Part shown: in pieces, positions 24,579-33,485 of the stretch
Position numbering within the stretch: the first letter of the stretch is position 1
Layout of the letters: each line of letters begins with the position of its first letter
NCBI GenBank assembly: GCA_001650955.1
Contig: LXYP01000027.1
Coordinates: 55,800 to 119,799 of the forward strand
DNA length: 64,000 nucleotides
Source: Sphingomonadales bacterium EhC05
Lineage (GTDB): Bacteria; Pseudomonadota; Alphaproteobacteria; Sphingomonadales; Sphingomonadaceae
Reading direction: 5' to 3'
Program-made: the position numbers and the translations under genes
Notes under the pieces: model-generated
The model's database searches: none
What the model was told of the DNA's origin: nothing
The model's input: only the letters and a program-made list of their open reading frames with translations

Positions 24579-26597
24579 TCAGTCAGACCGCGGCTTGCCC
24601 TCAAACGGCCGTTTACCGCGATGCGGCTTCTTCTTGCCGCCAAAATCACCTTTCGGTCCAGATTTTCGGTCGCCCTTGAAATCGGACTTCTTTTTGAAAC
24701 CATCACCAAATTCACGTTTGCCACCAGCTTCACTGCCGCCTTCACGGTCGCCTGAAGGCTTACGTTTCACATAGGGCTTACCGCCATCGGATGATTTGTT
24801 GCCATATTTTTTCTTATCACCAAAATCCCGGCCTTCTGAACTTCCGCCGCCGCCTTTGCGGTCACCGAATTTTTTGGCGCCAAATTTATTCCCACCGAAT
24901 TTCTTGCTGGCATTGCTATAATCCCGGCCTCCGCCGCCGCCAGCATTGTCCCGGCGTCCGCCTTTGCGATTGCGCTTGGCTTCGTCGCGCGGCTTGCCTT
25001 CAAATTTGGTGATCGTAATATCATCAGTATCGTCGCCGCCAGTCTCCCGTTTTTCGGCAATCGCAGAAGTAAATTTGTCGACCACGCGCCGCGGAATTTC
25101 GAACAACGTGTCATCACCATTGATCCGGATCGCACCAATTTCATTCTTCGTGATGTGACCCCGACGGCAAAGCACTGGCAATATCCAGCGAGCATCGGCA
25201 CGCTGATTATGGCCAACGTTCATTTTGAACCAGACAGTATCTTCAAAGCCTGGCCGTGGTCCACCCGCTGCAGGTTGGGACTGGGCGCCGCGATCCAGCA
25301 TCTGTTCGGGAGCTGGCATTTTCGCTCGATGAGATTGCACCAACATGGCGGCAATTTCCTCTGGCGTTTTTTCCGCCATCAGACGTTTTGCAAGGGCCAG
25401 GTCATCTTCGTCGATTTCTACCGGCTGAAGCAAGGCCTCGATCAACCGCTCTGCATCATTTTTGCGGATATCGGCGCGGGTGGGTGCATCTTTCCATTCG
25501 GCATCGATTTTTGCCCCGCGCAGCATGGATTCAACCCGCTTGCGTCGCTGATAGGGAACGATCAGTACCGCGGTACCCTTCTTGCCTGCACGGCCGGTAC
25601 GACCGGAACGGTGCTGCAATGCCTCTGCGTCACGAGGGATCTCAACGTGAACAACAAGTGACAGGGTTGGCAGATCCAGACCACGCGCAGCGACATCAGT
25701 TGCCACGCATACGCGAGCACGTTTGCTGCGCAATGCTTGCATTGCCTGATTCCGCTCGGCCTGGGTATGTTCACCGGATAGCGCCACTGCGCTGAACCCA
25801 CGGTCTACCAAGCTGGTGTGCAAGCGACGGACAGCCTCTCGCGTTCCGCAGAATAGCATGGCTGATTCGGCTTCATGAAAACGCAGCAGATTGACCACCG
25901 CATTTTCCGTGTCGGCAGGAGCTACGGTTATAGCCTGATAGGCAATATCGCCGTGACCACGATCTTCGCCAACGGTCGAGATGCGCATCGCATCATTCTG
26001 ATAGCGCTTGGCCAGATTGATAATCGGTTTTGGTATTGTTGCTGAGAACATAAGTGTTCGCCGGTCTTCGGCCGTCGCGTCCAAAATCTCTTCGAGATCT
26101 TCACGAAATCCCATGTCGAGCATTTCGTCGGCTTCATCAAGTACCGCTGCGCGCAGCTTTGAGAGGTCCAATGCCCCCCGTTCCAGATGATCGCGCAAAC
26201 GGCCAGGTGTGCCAACAATGACATGTGCACCTTGCCTTAGCGTACGACGTTCCTTGGAAGCATCCATTCCGCCGACACAGGTCGCGATTTTCGCGCCCGC
26301 GCCTTCATAAAGCCATTTCAACTCGCGGCTAACCTGCAACGCCAGCTCCCGGGTTGGTGCAATGACCAAAGCCAATGGCTCAACCAAAAATGGAAAACGA
26401 CCATTATCATCAAGCAACTGTGGTGCCATGGCGAGACCGAAGGCCACCGTTTTGCCCGAACCGGTCTGGGCGGAAACGATCAGATCGCGACCTTCTGTTT
26501 CCGGTTCCAACACCGCAGCCTGCACAGCGGTTGGTTTATCATATTCGCGAGCGACAAGTGCATCGGCGATGAGCGGGGGGAGTTTTGAAAAAGGCAT
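24579..26597 (-). CDS. DEAD-box RNA helicase with DbpA-type RNA-binding domain
   Basis: A 672-residue ATP-dependent RNA helicase. The N-terminal core (about 1-370) shows DKPTAVQAAVL (Q motif region), AQTGSGKT (Walker A), PTRELALQ, VLDEADEMLDMGF (DEAD), FSATIPK (SAT) and the motif VI HRSGRTGRAGKKG. A DbpA-like RNA-binding domain follows (VGHNQRADARWILPVLCRRG, near 470). The last 130 residues are a disordered, Gly/Lys/Asp-rich tail. DbpA of E. coli binds 23S rRNA helix 92 during 50S assembly, so a ribosome-biogenesis role is likely. The start at 26597 (MPFSKLPPLIADAL) follows the family; the ATG at 26618 is an alternative. Confidence 0.93.
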   Translation of the reverse strand: MPFSKLPPLIADALVAREYDKPTAVQAAVLEPETEGRDLIVSAQTGSGKTVAFGLAMAPQLLDDNGRFPFLVEPLALVIAPTRELALQVSRELKWLYEGAGAKIATCVGGMDASKERRTLRQGAHVIVGTPGRLRDHLERGALDLSKLRAAVLDEADEMLDMGFREDLEEILDATAEDRRTLMFSATIPKPIINLAKRYQNDAMRISTVGEDRGHGDIAYQAITVAPADTENAVVNLLRFHEAESAMLFCGTREAVRRLHTSLVDRGFSAVALSGEHTQAERNQAMQALRSKRARVCVATDVAARGLDLPTLSLVVHVEIPRDAEALQHRSGRTGRAGKKGTAVLIVPYQRRKRVESMLRGAKIDAEWKDAPTRADIRKNDAERLIEALLQPVEIDEDDLALAKRLMAEKTPEEIAAMLVQSHRAKMPAPEQMLDRGAQSQPAAGGPRPGFEDTVWFKMNVGHNQRADARWILPVLCRRGHITKNEIGAIRINGDDTLFEIPRRVVDKFTSAIAEKRETGGDDTDDITITKFEGKPRDEAKRNRKGGRRDNAGGGGGRDYSNASKKFGGNKFGAKKFGDRKGGGGSSEGRDFGDKKKYGNKSSDGGKPYVKRKPSGDREGGSEAGGKREFGDGFKKKSDFKGDRKSGPKGDFGGKKKPHRGKRPFEGKPRSD

Positions 26598-26679
26598 AGC
26601 TTCGAGTTTCCGTGGCATAAAGTTTAGCGCCGCCAAGGAAATGCCATTCGCCTGGGGTTTGTGATAAAATATCTGTTGG

Positions 26680-27864
26680 TTAGAGGGCTTCGCCAGCAGC
26701 AACGCCGCTAGCCCAAGCCCATTGAAAATTATAGCCACCGAGCCAGCCGGTCACATCAACGGCTTCGCCAATAGCATAGAGTCCGGGTGTTTGCCTAGCT
26801 TCCATATTTTTCGACGACAATTCCGCCGTGCTGATGCCGCCCGCCGTGACTTCTGCCTTAGCAAATCCCTCGGTGCCATTCGGCATGAAGCGCCAGTTGG
26901 AGAGGCGTCTTGCCGCCTCTTCTAGCTTGATATCGGCAAGATTGCCGAGTTCCCCCGCTAGCGAGATTCGTTCAATCAAAGTATCAGATAGCCGCGCGGG
27001 CAAATGCGTACCGATTGCTTTTTTTAGAGTGATCCGAGGCAATTGGCGCTTGGCTTGATGCAACCAGTCCTTCGAAAGGTCAGGAAGAAAATCAACCGTA
27101 ACCGGTTCGCCATGCTGCCAATAGGAAGAGATTTGCAAAATCGCCGGGCCGGAGAGGCCTTTATGGGTGAACAGCGCGGCTTCTCGAAATTGAGTTTTGC
27201 CACATTTCGCAATCACCGGCGCCGCCACGCCCGAAAGTTCGCGGAAGAGCGTTTCTTCGCCGCCAAGTGTCAATGGAACCAATGCCGGACGTGGCTCCAC
27301 TATCTTCAAGCCGAACTGCCGGGCCAGATCATAGGCAAATCCGGTTGCTCCCATTTTGGGGATAGACGGACCGCCCGTGGCGATCACCAGAGATGGCGCG
27401 TAAGCCTTCTGTCCGCCATATTCGACGACATAGCGATCACCGTCGCGATCGACGCTGGTGATTGATTTCCCCAGTGACAATGTTACATTTTCGGCCGGAC
27501 ACTCGTCCATCAGCATCGCGACAATCTGCTTGGCCGATTGATCGCAAAACAGCTGCCCCAGCGTCTTTTCGTGCCAAGCAATGCCATATTTCTCGACAAG
27601 TCCGATAAAGTCATTGGCGCAATATCGACTCAACGCCGATTTGGCGAAATGCGGATTCTGTGAAATATATCTGTCCGGAGCGGTATGAATATTGGTGAAA
27701 TTGCATCGTCCACCGCCCGAAATCAATATCTTCTTTCCCGGCTGATCCGCATGATCAATAAGCAAGATTTTTCTGCCACGCTGGCCTGCCACAGCGGCGC
27801 ACATCAAGCCTGCTCCGCCAGCGCCGAGGATGATCGCATCATAGTGGACTGGCAATTTGGTCAT
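26680..27864 (-). CDS. YhiN/HI0933-family NAD(P)/FAD-dependent oxidoreductase
   Basis: A 394-residue flavoprotein. The FAD Rossmann motif is AIILGAGGAGLMCA near residue 9, followed by the family signature KKILISGGGRCNFTN and, at the C-terminus, ITAGGI..AELSSKNMEARQTPGLYAIGEAVDVTGWLGGYN-type sequence (seen as EVTAGGIST, YAIGEAVDVTGWLGGYNFQ). HI0933-like proteins are conserved but of unknown reaction. The start at 27864 fits the family. The gene precedes the DEAD-box gene on the same strand with an 82-base gap. Confidence 0.92.
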   Translation of the reverse strand: MTKLPVHYDAIILGAGGAGLMCAAVAGQRGRKILLIDHADQPGKKILISGGGRCNFTNIHTAPDRYISQNPHFAKSALSRYCANDFIGLVEKYGIAWHEKTLGQLFCDQSAKQIVAMLMDECPAENVTLSLGKSITSVDRDGDRYVVEYGGQKAYAPSLVIATGGPSIPKMGATGFAYDLARQFGLKIVEPRPALVPLTLGGEETLFRELSGVAAPVIAKCGKTQFREAALFTHKGLSGPAILQISSYWQHGEPVTVDFLPDLSKDWLHQAKRQLPRITLKKAIGTHLPARLSDTLIERISLAGELGNLADIKLEEAARRLSNWRFMPNGTEGFAKAEVTAGGISTAELSSKNMEARQTPGLYAIGEAVDVTGWLGGYNFQWAWASGVAAGEAL

Positions 27865-27988
27865 GGAAGTCAGCTCGCTCTCAAATATGCCGGAGAACAG
27901 ATTGCGAGAATCGCCCGCTGCGGGCCCGTCGTTGACGACTAAGAATTTCAGATCACCGATCACGCGAATCGGCTAAGACCTGAAAAAT

Positions 27989-28064
27989 TGGTGGAGCCTA
28001 GCGGGATCGAACCGCTGACCTCTTCGCTGCCAGCGAAGCGCTCTCCCAGCTGAGCTAAGGCCCC
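27989..28064 (-). tRNA. tRNA-Ala (anticodon GGC)
   Basis: On the minus strand the 76 bases fold as a full cloverleaf. The acceptor GGGGCCT pairs with AGGCTCC, the anticodon arm is CTTCG-CTGGCAG-CGAAG with anticodon GGC, the T-arm contains GGTTCGATCCC, and the CCA end is genomically encoded. Confidence 0.97.
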
Positions 28065-28114
28065 ATCAACGGAGCGCGTTTAATCCAAGCGCGCTCCAAA
28101 AAGCAAATCAAAAA

Positions 28115-28441
28115 TCAGGTGTCGGCAGGATCATCGTCGCCTTTGCCTTTGCTAACCCCGAGATCATCGTCACCGCCAAGATCAACTTCATTGTCCGGGG
28201 ACGGTTCATCATCGTCTATATTGACATCCAAATCATCATCATCGACCGCGTCCGCTTCTTTTTTAGCGTCCTTTTTGGGCGATTGCTCAAACGGCATCGG
28301 CTGTTTGGATTTCAGAACCGTTTCAGGCGTAAAGCTTTCACCGCATTCAATGCAGGTCGCCGGATCTTCTTTACCGAGATCGTAAAATCGTGTTCCGCAT
28401 TTCGGGCAAGTTCTTTTGCCGCCCCATTCTGGTTTCACCAT
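28115..28441 (-). CDS. TIGR02300-family acidic zinc-ribbon protein
   Basis: A 108-residue protein opening MVKPEWGGKRTCPKCGTRFY, then DLGKEDPATCIECGESF. Together they give two CxxC pairs forming a zinc ribbon. The rest is a very acidic tail with runs of Asp. This matches the alphaproteobacterial TIGR02300 family, whose function is unknown. The ATG at 28441 is used. It lies 50 bases upstream of tRNA-Ala on the same strand and is divergent from aroA. Confidence 0.92.
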   Translation of the reverse strand: MVKPEWGGKRTCPKCGTRFYDLGKEDPATCIECGESFTPETVLKSKQPMPFEQSPKKDAKKEADAVDDDDLDVNIDDDEPSPDNEVDLGGDDDLGVSKGKGDDDPADT

Positions 28442-28624
28442 GGCTGGTTCCAAATCCTATCTATATCGAGTCGTTGCTAGTTAGCTATGCTTTGCGGTGA
28501 TTCAAGTGATATTTGAATCGACCGATCAGTTCGGGCGCGCCTTGCCATAGCAAAGCCGCGCTGTCAAAAGCCGTTTCGATATCCTGCACGAATCATCGTG
28601 CTAAGCTCTAAGCAAAGTTAGTCC

Positions 28625-29974
28625 ATGACCCCCAGTAAAATACGTCAGACCATGTTCAAGCCATCAGGTCCACTGAGCGGGAAGGTACGCGTACCCGGCG
28701 ACAAATCGATCTCGCACAGGGCATTGATCCTGTCTGCACTTGCAGTTGGTAAAAGCAGAATTGAAGGCTTGCTCGAGGGAGAAGACGTGCTCGCTACTGC
28801 AGAAGCATTGCGGTCAATGGGTGTGACGATCGATAAAAACGATGATGTCTGGACAGTCAATGGAGTCGGTGTCGGCGGACTGATGCAACCTGAAACTGCG
28901 CTTGAAATGGGCAATAGCGGCACCTCAACACGGCTCCTTATGGGACTGATCGCCGCACATGATATTAGCGCAACATTCGTCGGTGACGCGAGTTTGTCCA
29001 AACGTCCAATGGGGAGAGTGATAGACCCGCTGAGCGAGATGGGAGCGGATATCACAGCACGACAAACATCCGATCACAAGGCCTGCTTACCCCTGACAGT
29101 CCGCGGTATCTGTCCCGCTGTGCCGCTAGACTACCACCTGCCGGTCCCCTCCGCTCAGGTAAAATCGGCAATCCTTTTCGCGGGTCTCAACACTCCAGGC
29201 ATCACGCGCGTCATCGAACCAGTCCCAACCCGCGATCATAGCGAGACCATGCTCAAAGGCTTTGGAGCGGATATTTCGACGGAAACCGACAAAGATGGTA
29301 TCCGGACTATTTCCGTGACCGGAGAGGCAGACCTGTCTCCGCAGAAGATCAAAGTTCCGGGCGACCCATCCTCCGCTGCCTTTCCAGTCGTCGCGGCCTT
29401 ATTGGTTCCCGGCTCGGATGTGATTGTCGAGAATGTCGGAATCAACCCGACCCGCGCGGGCCTTTTCGCCGTCTTGCAAAAAATGGGTGGCGACATCCAG
29501 TTCAAGAAAAAACGCACGGTTGGCGGCGAACCCGTGGCTGACATCCACGTCAGGCATAGCGCTCTAAACGGCATAGATGTGTCGGCGGATATCGCCCCAA
29601 CCATGATCGATGAATTTCCGATTCTGTTTGTCGCTGCCGCATTGGCTAACGGTCGCACAAAAACCAGCGGTCTGCACGAATTGCGGGTTAAGGAATCTGA
29701 TCGGCTGACCCAAATGGCCGAAGGATTGGCCATATTGGGAGTTGATGTAACCGAGAAAGACGACGGACTGATCATCAATGGCAGTGGCGGCAAAGCTCTT
29801 TCAGTGACCCAAAAGAAAGTCACGATAAAGACAGCTCTTGATCACCGCATCGCGATGAGTTTTGCCATTGCAGGTCTGGTCACAAAAGGCGGTGCGCCTG
29901 TCGATGACATGAATCCCGTCGAGACAAGTTTCCCGGGATTTGAAAATCTGCTTACAGAATTGGTGAAAAAATGA
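28625..29974 (+). CDS. aroA: 3-phosphoshikimate 1-carboxyvinyltransferase (EPSP synthase, class II type)
   Basis: Sixth step of the shikimate pathway: transfers enolpyruvyl from PEP to shikimate-3-phosphate. The 449-residue product shows GKVRVPGDKSISHRALI, GNSGTSTRLLMGL, SLSKRPMGRVIDPLSEMGA, AGLNTPGITRVIEP, TRDHSETMLKGFGA and LRVKESDRL, a pattern close to the Agrobacterium CP4 (class II) enzyme. At the position of CP4 Ala100 this protein has Gly99 (N-S-G-T), as in glyphosate-sensitive enzymes. ATG at 28625; Met10 is an alternative start. It overlaps cmk by four bases (ATGA at 29971-29974), so aroA-cmk form an operon. Confidence 0.96.
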   Translation: MTPSKIRQTMFKPSGPLSGKVRVPGDKSISHRALILSALAVGKSRIEGLLEGEDVLATAEALRSMGVTIDKNDDVWTVNGVGVGGLMQPETALEMGNSGTSTRLLMGLIAAHDISATFVGDASLSKRPMGRVIDPLSEMGADITARQTSDHKACLPLTVRGICPAVPLDYHLPVPSAQVKSAILFAGLNTPGITRVIEPVPTRDHSETMLKGFGADISTETDKDGIRTISVTGEADLSPQKIKVPGDPSSAAFPVVAALLVPGSDVIVENVGINPTRAGLFAVLQKMGGDIQFKKKRTVGGEPVADIHVRHSALNGIDVSADIAPTMIDEFPILFVAAALANGRTKTSGLHELRVKESDRLTQMAEGLAILGVDVTEKDDGLIINGSGGKALSVTQKKVTIKTALDHRIAMSFAIAGLVTKGGAPVDDMNPVETSFPGFENLLTELVKK

Positions 29975-30615
29975 TCATTGCAGTGGATGGGCCAACCGCG
30001 TCGGGCAAGGGCACCATATCGAGACAATTGGCGCATCATTATCGTCTGCCTCTCCTTGATACTGGCTTGCTGTATCGAGCGGTCGGTTGGACCCTGCGTG
30101 CCCAGGGAGGCGATGCCGATGACGCCTCAGAGGCTTTGGCCGCATGTGGATTTCACAACGATCTATTGGCTGAACCCGGCTTACGGAGCGAGGAAGTTGG
30201 CGGCCTCGCGAGCCGTGTTTCGGTTCATCCTGCTGTTCGGAACGCTCTCGACAAACGCCAGAAGGACTTTGCCAACCAGCCGGGCGGTGCTGTTCTCGAT
30301 GGGCGTGACATTGGCACTGTCATTGCCCCGGATGCAGATGCAAAATTGTTTGTAATTGCGAAACCCGAGGCTCGTGCCTTGCGTAGATTCAGTGAAATGA
30401 AATCGCGCGGCGAGCCCGCTGTTTACGAGGATATTCTAGCAGATATTTTGAGACGAGATGAACGCGACCAAAACCGCGCCGCTGCACCGCTCAAACCCGC
30501 GGAAGATGCAGACTTGCTTGATACGAGCGATTTGACTATACGCGTCGCCGTTCAGCAGGCAATTGCCTTGGTGGATGCGAGAATAAGTCGCCGGGTCGAC
30601 ATAGATCCGACATAG
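29971..30615 (+). CDS. cmk: Cytidylate kinase
   Basis: Phosphorylates CMP and dCMP with ATP. The 214-residue product starts with the P-loop IAVDGPTASGKGTISRQLA, followed by LLDTGLLYRAVGW, the NMP-binding and lid regions (VLDGRDIGTVIAPDADAKLF, RRDERDQNRAAAPLKPAEDA) and DTSDLTI. It is shorter than the E. coli enzyme but usual for alphaproteobacteria. Translation is coupled to aroA through ATGA. rpsA follows after 205 bases, as is common in proteobacteria. Confidence 0.96.
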   Translation: MIIAVDGPTASGKGTISRQLAHHYRLPLLDTGLLYRAVGWTLRAQGGDADDASEALAACGFHNDLLAEPGLRSEEVGGLASRVSVHPAVRNALDKRQKDFANQPGGAVLDGRDIGTVIAPDADAKLFVIAKPEARALRRFSEMKSRGEPAVYEDILADILRRDERDQNRAAAPLKPAEDADLLDTSDLTIRVAVQQAIALVDARISRRVDIDPT

Positions 30616-30820
30616 CAAGAATCTGATGTGCTTTGCGGTACGGTGAGTAGCCGGCCCGCGATTGGCGCAGCTTTTGCTATTTTTGCCTGTTCTTTCGTCT
30701 GTCAAAAACGCAGCTTTTCTGTTGGATGCGGCAGTCACATGAGGTGGCCGTTGCAATTTTGGTCCAAGACCAGCGGAACCAACCGCTTGGCCCGAAAAAA
30801 GACTATCAAGGAACTCTTAT

Positions 30821-32524
30821 ATGGCCTCAACGGCATTTCCAAGCCGCGACGATTTCGCGGCACTTTTAAACGAATCACTAGGTGGCGAAGACCAAGGCTT
30901 TGAAGGCCGTGTTGTCAAAGGCACCGTTGTCGGCATCGAAAATGACATGGCTGTCATTGATGTTGGACTGAAATCAGAAGGCCGTGTTGCGCTGCGTGAA
31001 TTCGCCGCTCCCGGTCAAAAAGCCAATCTCGCTATCGGTGACGAAGTCGAAGTCTATGTCGATCGCATCGAAAATGTAAACGGCGAAGCAATGCTTTCCC
31101 GCGATCGTGCACGCCGCGAAGCGAGCTGGGACAAGCTTGAAAAAGAATATGATGAAGGCAATCGCGTTGAAGGCGTCATCTTCGGCCGTGTCAAAGGCGG
31201 CTTTACAGTCGATCTTGACGGCGCAGTCGCTTTCTTGCCCGGCAGCCAAGTCGATGTCCGTCCCGTGCGTGATGTGACTCCGTTGATGGATATTTCGCAG
31301 CCATTCCAGATCCTCAAAATGGATCGCAAACGTGGCAATATAGTTGTATCCCGTCGCGCCATTCTCGAAGAGACGCGTGCAGAACAGCGCAGTGGTCTTA
31401 TCGAGTCTCTCGCTGAAGGTCAGGTTACCGAAGGCGTGGTCAAGAATATCACTGACTATGGTGCATTTGTTGACCTCGGCGGCATTGATGGCCTCCTTCA
31501 CGTTACAGATCTTTCCTACAAGCGAGTCAACCACCCGAATGAGATGATCAATATCGGCGACACGCTGAAGGTTCAGATCATCAAGATCAACAAAGACACC
31601 CAGCGTATCTCTCTTGGCATGAAACAGCTCGAGAGTGATCCTTGGGATAGCGCCACCGAAAAATATGCGGTCGGCACGAAACTCAACGGTTCAGTCACCA
31701 ACATCACCGAATATGGTGCCTTTGTTGAATTGGAAGCCGGCATTGAAGGTCTTGTCCATGTCTCCGAAATGAGCTGGACCAAGAAAAACGTCCATCCTGG
31801 CAAAATCGTTTCTACTTCGCAGGAAGTCGAAGTGATCGTATTGGAAGTCGACACCGAAAAACGTCGGATTTCATTGGGTCTGAAACAAGCACAGTCCAAT
31901 CCATGGACAGACTTTGCTGACACCCATCCGATCGGCAGCACTGTCGAAGGTGAAGTCAAGAACGCAACCGAGTTCGGCTTGTTCATTGGCCTCGAGGGCG
32001 ACGTTGACGGCATGGTTCACATGTCCGATATCGCTTGGGGCATTTCCGGTGAAGACGCGCTGAACCTGCATCACAAAGGCGAACAGGTCAAAGCGATCGT
32101 TCTCGATATTGATATCGAGAAAGAACGTATTTCTCTGGGCATGAAGCAACTTGAAAAAGGTGCTCCTGCTGTGGGCGGTGCCGACACTGGCGGCATGAAG
32201 AAAGGTTCGGTTGCGACCGTTACCGTTCTTGAAGTGCGCGATGGCGGCCTCGAGGTGCAAATTGGCGACGATGGCGCAACCGGCTTTATCAAACGTTCAG
32301 ACCTTGGCCGTGATCGTGACGAGCAACGTCCTGATCGTTTCCAAGTTGGTCAGAAGCTCGACGCGATGGTCACCGGATTTGATCGTTCGAAAAAACCGAA
32401 CTTCTCAATCAAGGCGCATCAGCTGGCAGAAGAGAAACAGGCTGTCGAACAGTTTGGTTCTACAGATTCCGGTGCCAGCCTCGGCGATATTCTTGGCGAA
32501 GCGTTGAAGAAAAAAGACGACTAG
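30821..32524 (+). CDS. rpsA: 30S ribosomal protein S1
   Basis: A 567-residue protein of six S1 RNA-binding repeats. Recognisable units include GAFVDLGGIDGLLHVTDLSY, GAFVELEAGIEGLVHVSEMSW and LFIGLEGDVDGMVHMSDIAW, each with the VxxVxxIDxxxxRISLGxKQ-type closing strand (QRISLGMKQLESDPW). S1 brings mRNA to the 30S subunit and also regulates its own synthesis in other bacteria. AAGGA lies eight bases before the ATG. The 205-base leader from cmk holds no other gene; a long leader is usual for rpsA. A strong intrinsic terminator follows 29 bases after the stop. Confidence 0.98.
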   Translation: MASTAFPSRDDFAALLNESLGGEDQGFEGRVVKGTVVGIENDMAVIDVGLKSEGRVALREFAAPGQKANLAIGDEVEVYVDRIENVNGEAMLSRDRARREASWDKLEKEYDEGNRVEGVIFGRVKGGFTVDLDGAVAFLPGSQVDVRPVRDVTPLMDISQPFQILKMDRKRGNIVVSRRAILEETRAEQRSGLIESLAEGQVTEGVVKNITDYGAFVDLGGIDGLLHVTDLSYKRVNHPNEMINIGDTLKVQIIKINKDTQRISLGMKQLESDPWDSATEKYAVGTKLNGSVTNITEYGAFVELEAGIEGLVHVSEMSWTKKNVHPGKIVSTSQEVEVIVLEVDTEKRRISLGLKQAQSNPWTDFADTHPIGSTVEGEVKNATEFGLFIGLEGDVDGMVHMSDIAWGISGEDALNLHHKGEQVKAIVLDIDIEKERISLGMKQLEKGAPAVGGADTGGMKKGSVATVTVLEVRDGGLEVQIGDDGATGFIKRSDLGRDRDEQRPDRFQVGQKLDAMVTGFDRSKKPNFSIKAHQLAEEKQAVEQFGSTDSGASLGDILGEALKKKDD

Positions 32525-32552
32525 TCCAAAAAAACCAATCTACAAATTATTG

Positions 32553-32588
32553 AAAAAGCCCGCCTCGATGTCGAGGTGGGCTTTTTCA
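32553..32588 (+). terminator. Rho-independent terminator of rpsA
   Basis: AAAAAGCCCGCCTCGA-TG-TCGAGGTGGGCTTTTT is a long, nearly perfect hairpin with a T-run on the plus strand, ending 64 bases after the rpsA stop. The stem contains one G-T pair. Confidence 0.93.
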
Positions 32589-32753
32589 TTTTCTAACTGC
32601 GATAGACAATGGATTTTTGCAATTCTGCCAAGACCATTGAAAACAGAGCCAATTTCTGTCACTATCTCGAGCTTAATTAGTCCGATCTATTCAATCGCAG
32701 TGTGCAGGCCATAAGTTCAGGCCGAATCGCTATATCATCGGAAAGGTTCGCAA

Positions 32754-33035
32754 ATGATACGCTCCGAATTGCTGGAAAAACTGGCTTTGGAAAACCCGGA
32801 TTTAAAGCCGGATGAAATCGAAAAAATCGTAGATCTGTTCTTTAACCAAATCAGTCAGAAACTGGCTGAGGGTGGCCGAGTCGAGCTTCGGGGCTTCGGG
32901 GCATTTTCGACGCGACAACGCAATCCACGTATGGGCCGCAACCCACGCACAGGCGAGTCTGTTGAAGTTCCAGCTAAACGCGTGCCCTATTTCAAACCGG
33001 GCAAAGAAGTACGAGAACGTCTAAACCGGCGTTAA
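32754..33035 (+). CDS. ihfB: Integration host factor subunit beta
   Basis: A 93-residue DNA-bending protein of the HU/IHF family. It reads [20 protein letters not shown] at the N-terminus, [20 protein letters not shown] at the beta-arm base, [20 protein letters not shown] through the arm, and a C-terminal helix [12 protein letters not shown]. The Arg-Asn-Pro arm tip and the sequence PDL after the first helix favour IHF-beta over HU. GGAAAGG lies upstream of the ATG. Placed after rpsA, the conserved proteobacterial position of ihfB, but separated from it by a terminator, so it has its own promoter. Confidence 0.94.
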   Translation: MIRSELLEKLALENPDLKPDEIEKIVDLFFNQISQKLAEGGRVELRGFGAFSTRQRNPRMGRNPRTGESVEVPAKRVPYFKPGKEVRERLNRR

Positions 33036-33134
33036 CTAAAAAACTATTTTTGATGATTTCCGTTTCTGCTCTTGACCGGGCGGCCGCAATAATGCTTGTC
33101 GCATGACTTCCGGTATAAAGCCGGACTGCTAGGT

Positions 33135-33221
33135 GCGGACGTGGCGAAATGGTAGACGCAGCAGACTTAAAATCTGCTATCCGAAATGGGTGTGCGGGTT
33201 CGAGTCCCGCCGTCCGCACCA
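33135..33221 (+). tRNA. tRNA-Leu (anticodon TAA)
   Basis: An 87-base cloverleaf with a long variable arm. The acceptor GCGGACG pairs with CGTCCGC, the anticodon arm is CAGA-CTTAAAA-TCTG with anticodon TAA, the T-arm has GGTTCGAGTCCC, and CCA is encoded at 33219-33221. Confidence 0.97.
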
Positions 33222-33485
33222 GTTTTTAACTCAACAACTGATATATAGTCCAGGCATTGCCTCTTCGATTGGTTTAACCGCAATATTAACCGGTGGCCTC
33301 CGGATCGATCGCCGGAATACCAACCCCTTCCCACGCTCACTCTGCCTGTACATATATATCAGTGAACGGCCTTCCGGGCCTAGCGCCGAGGACATGTTTC
33401 CCGAGAAAAATATCCGACATCTACGGCTGGATAAAACAATCTCAAACCACTTGAAAGTTCCCAGTTGATCGACGGCGGAAGCGAT

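Noticed and set aside
33222..33485. 264-base gap between tRNA-Leu and the GST-like gene, checked for an integrase or repeat of the tRNA end
   Set aside because: No integrase-like frame, no second copy of the tRNA 3' end and no other repeat was found. A 5' part of a plus-strand frame simply reads through the tRNA.
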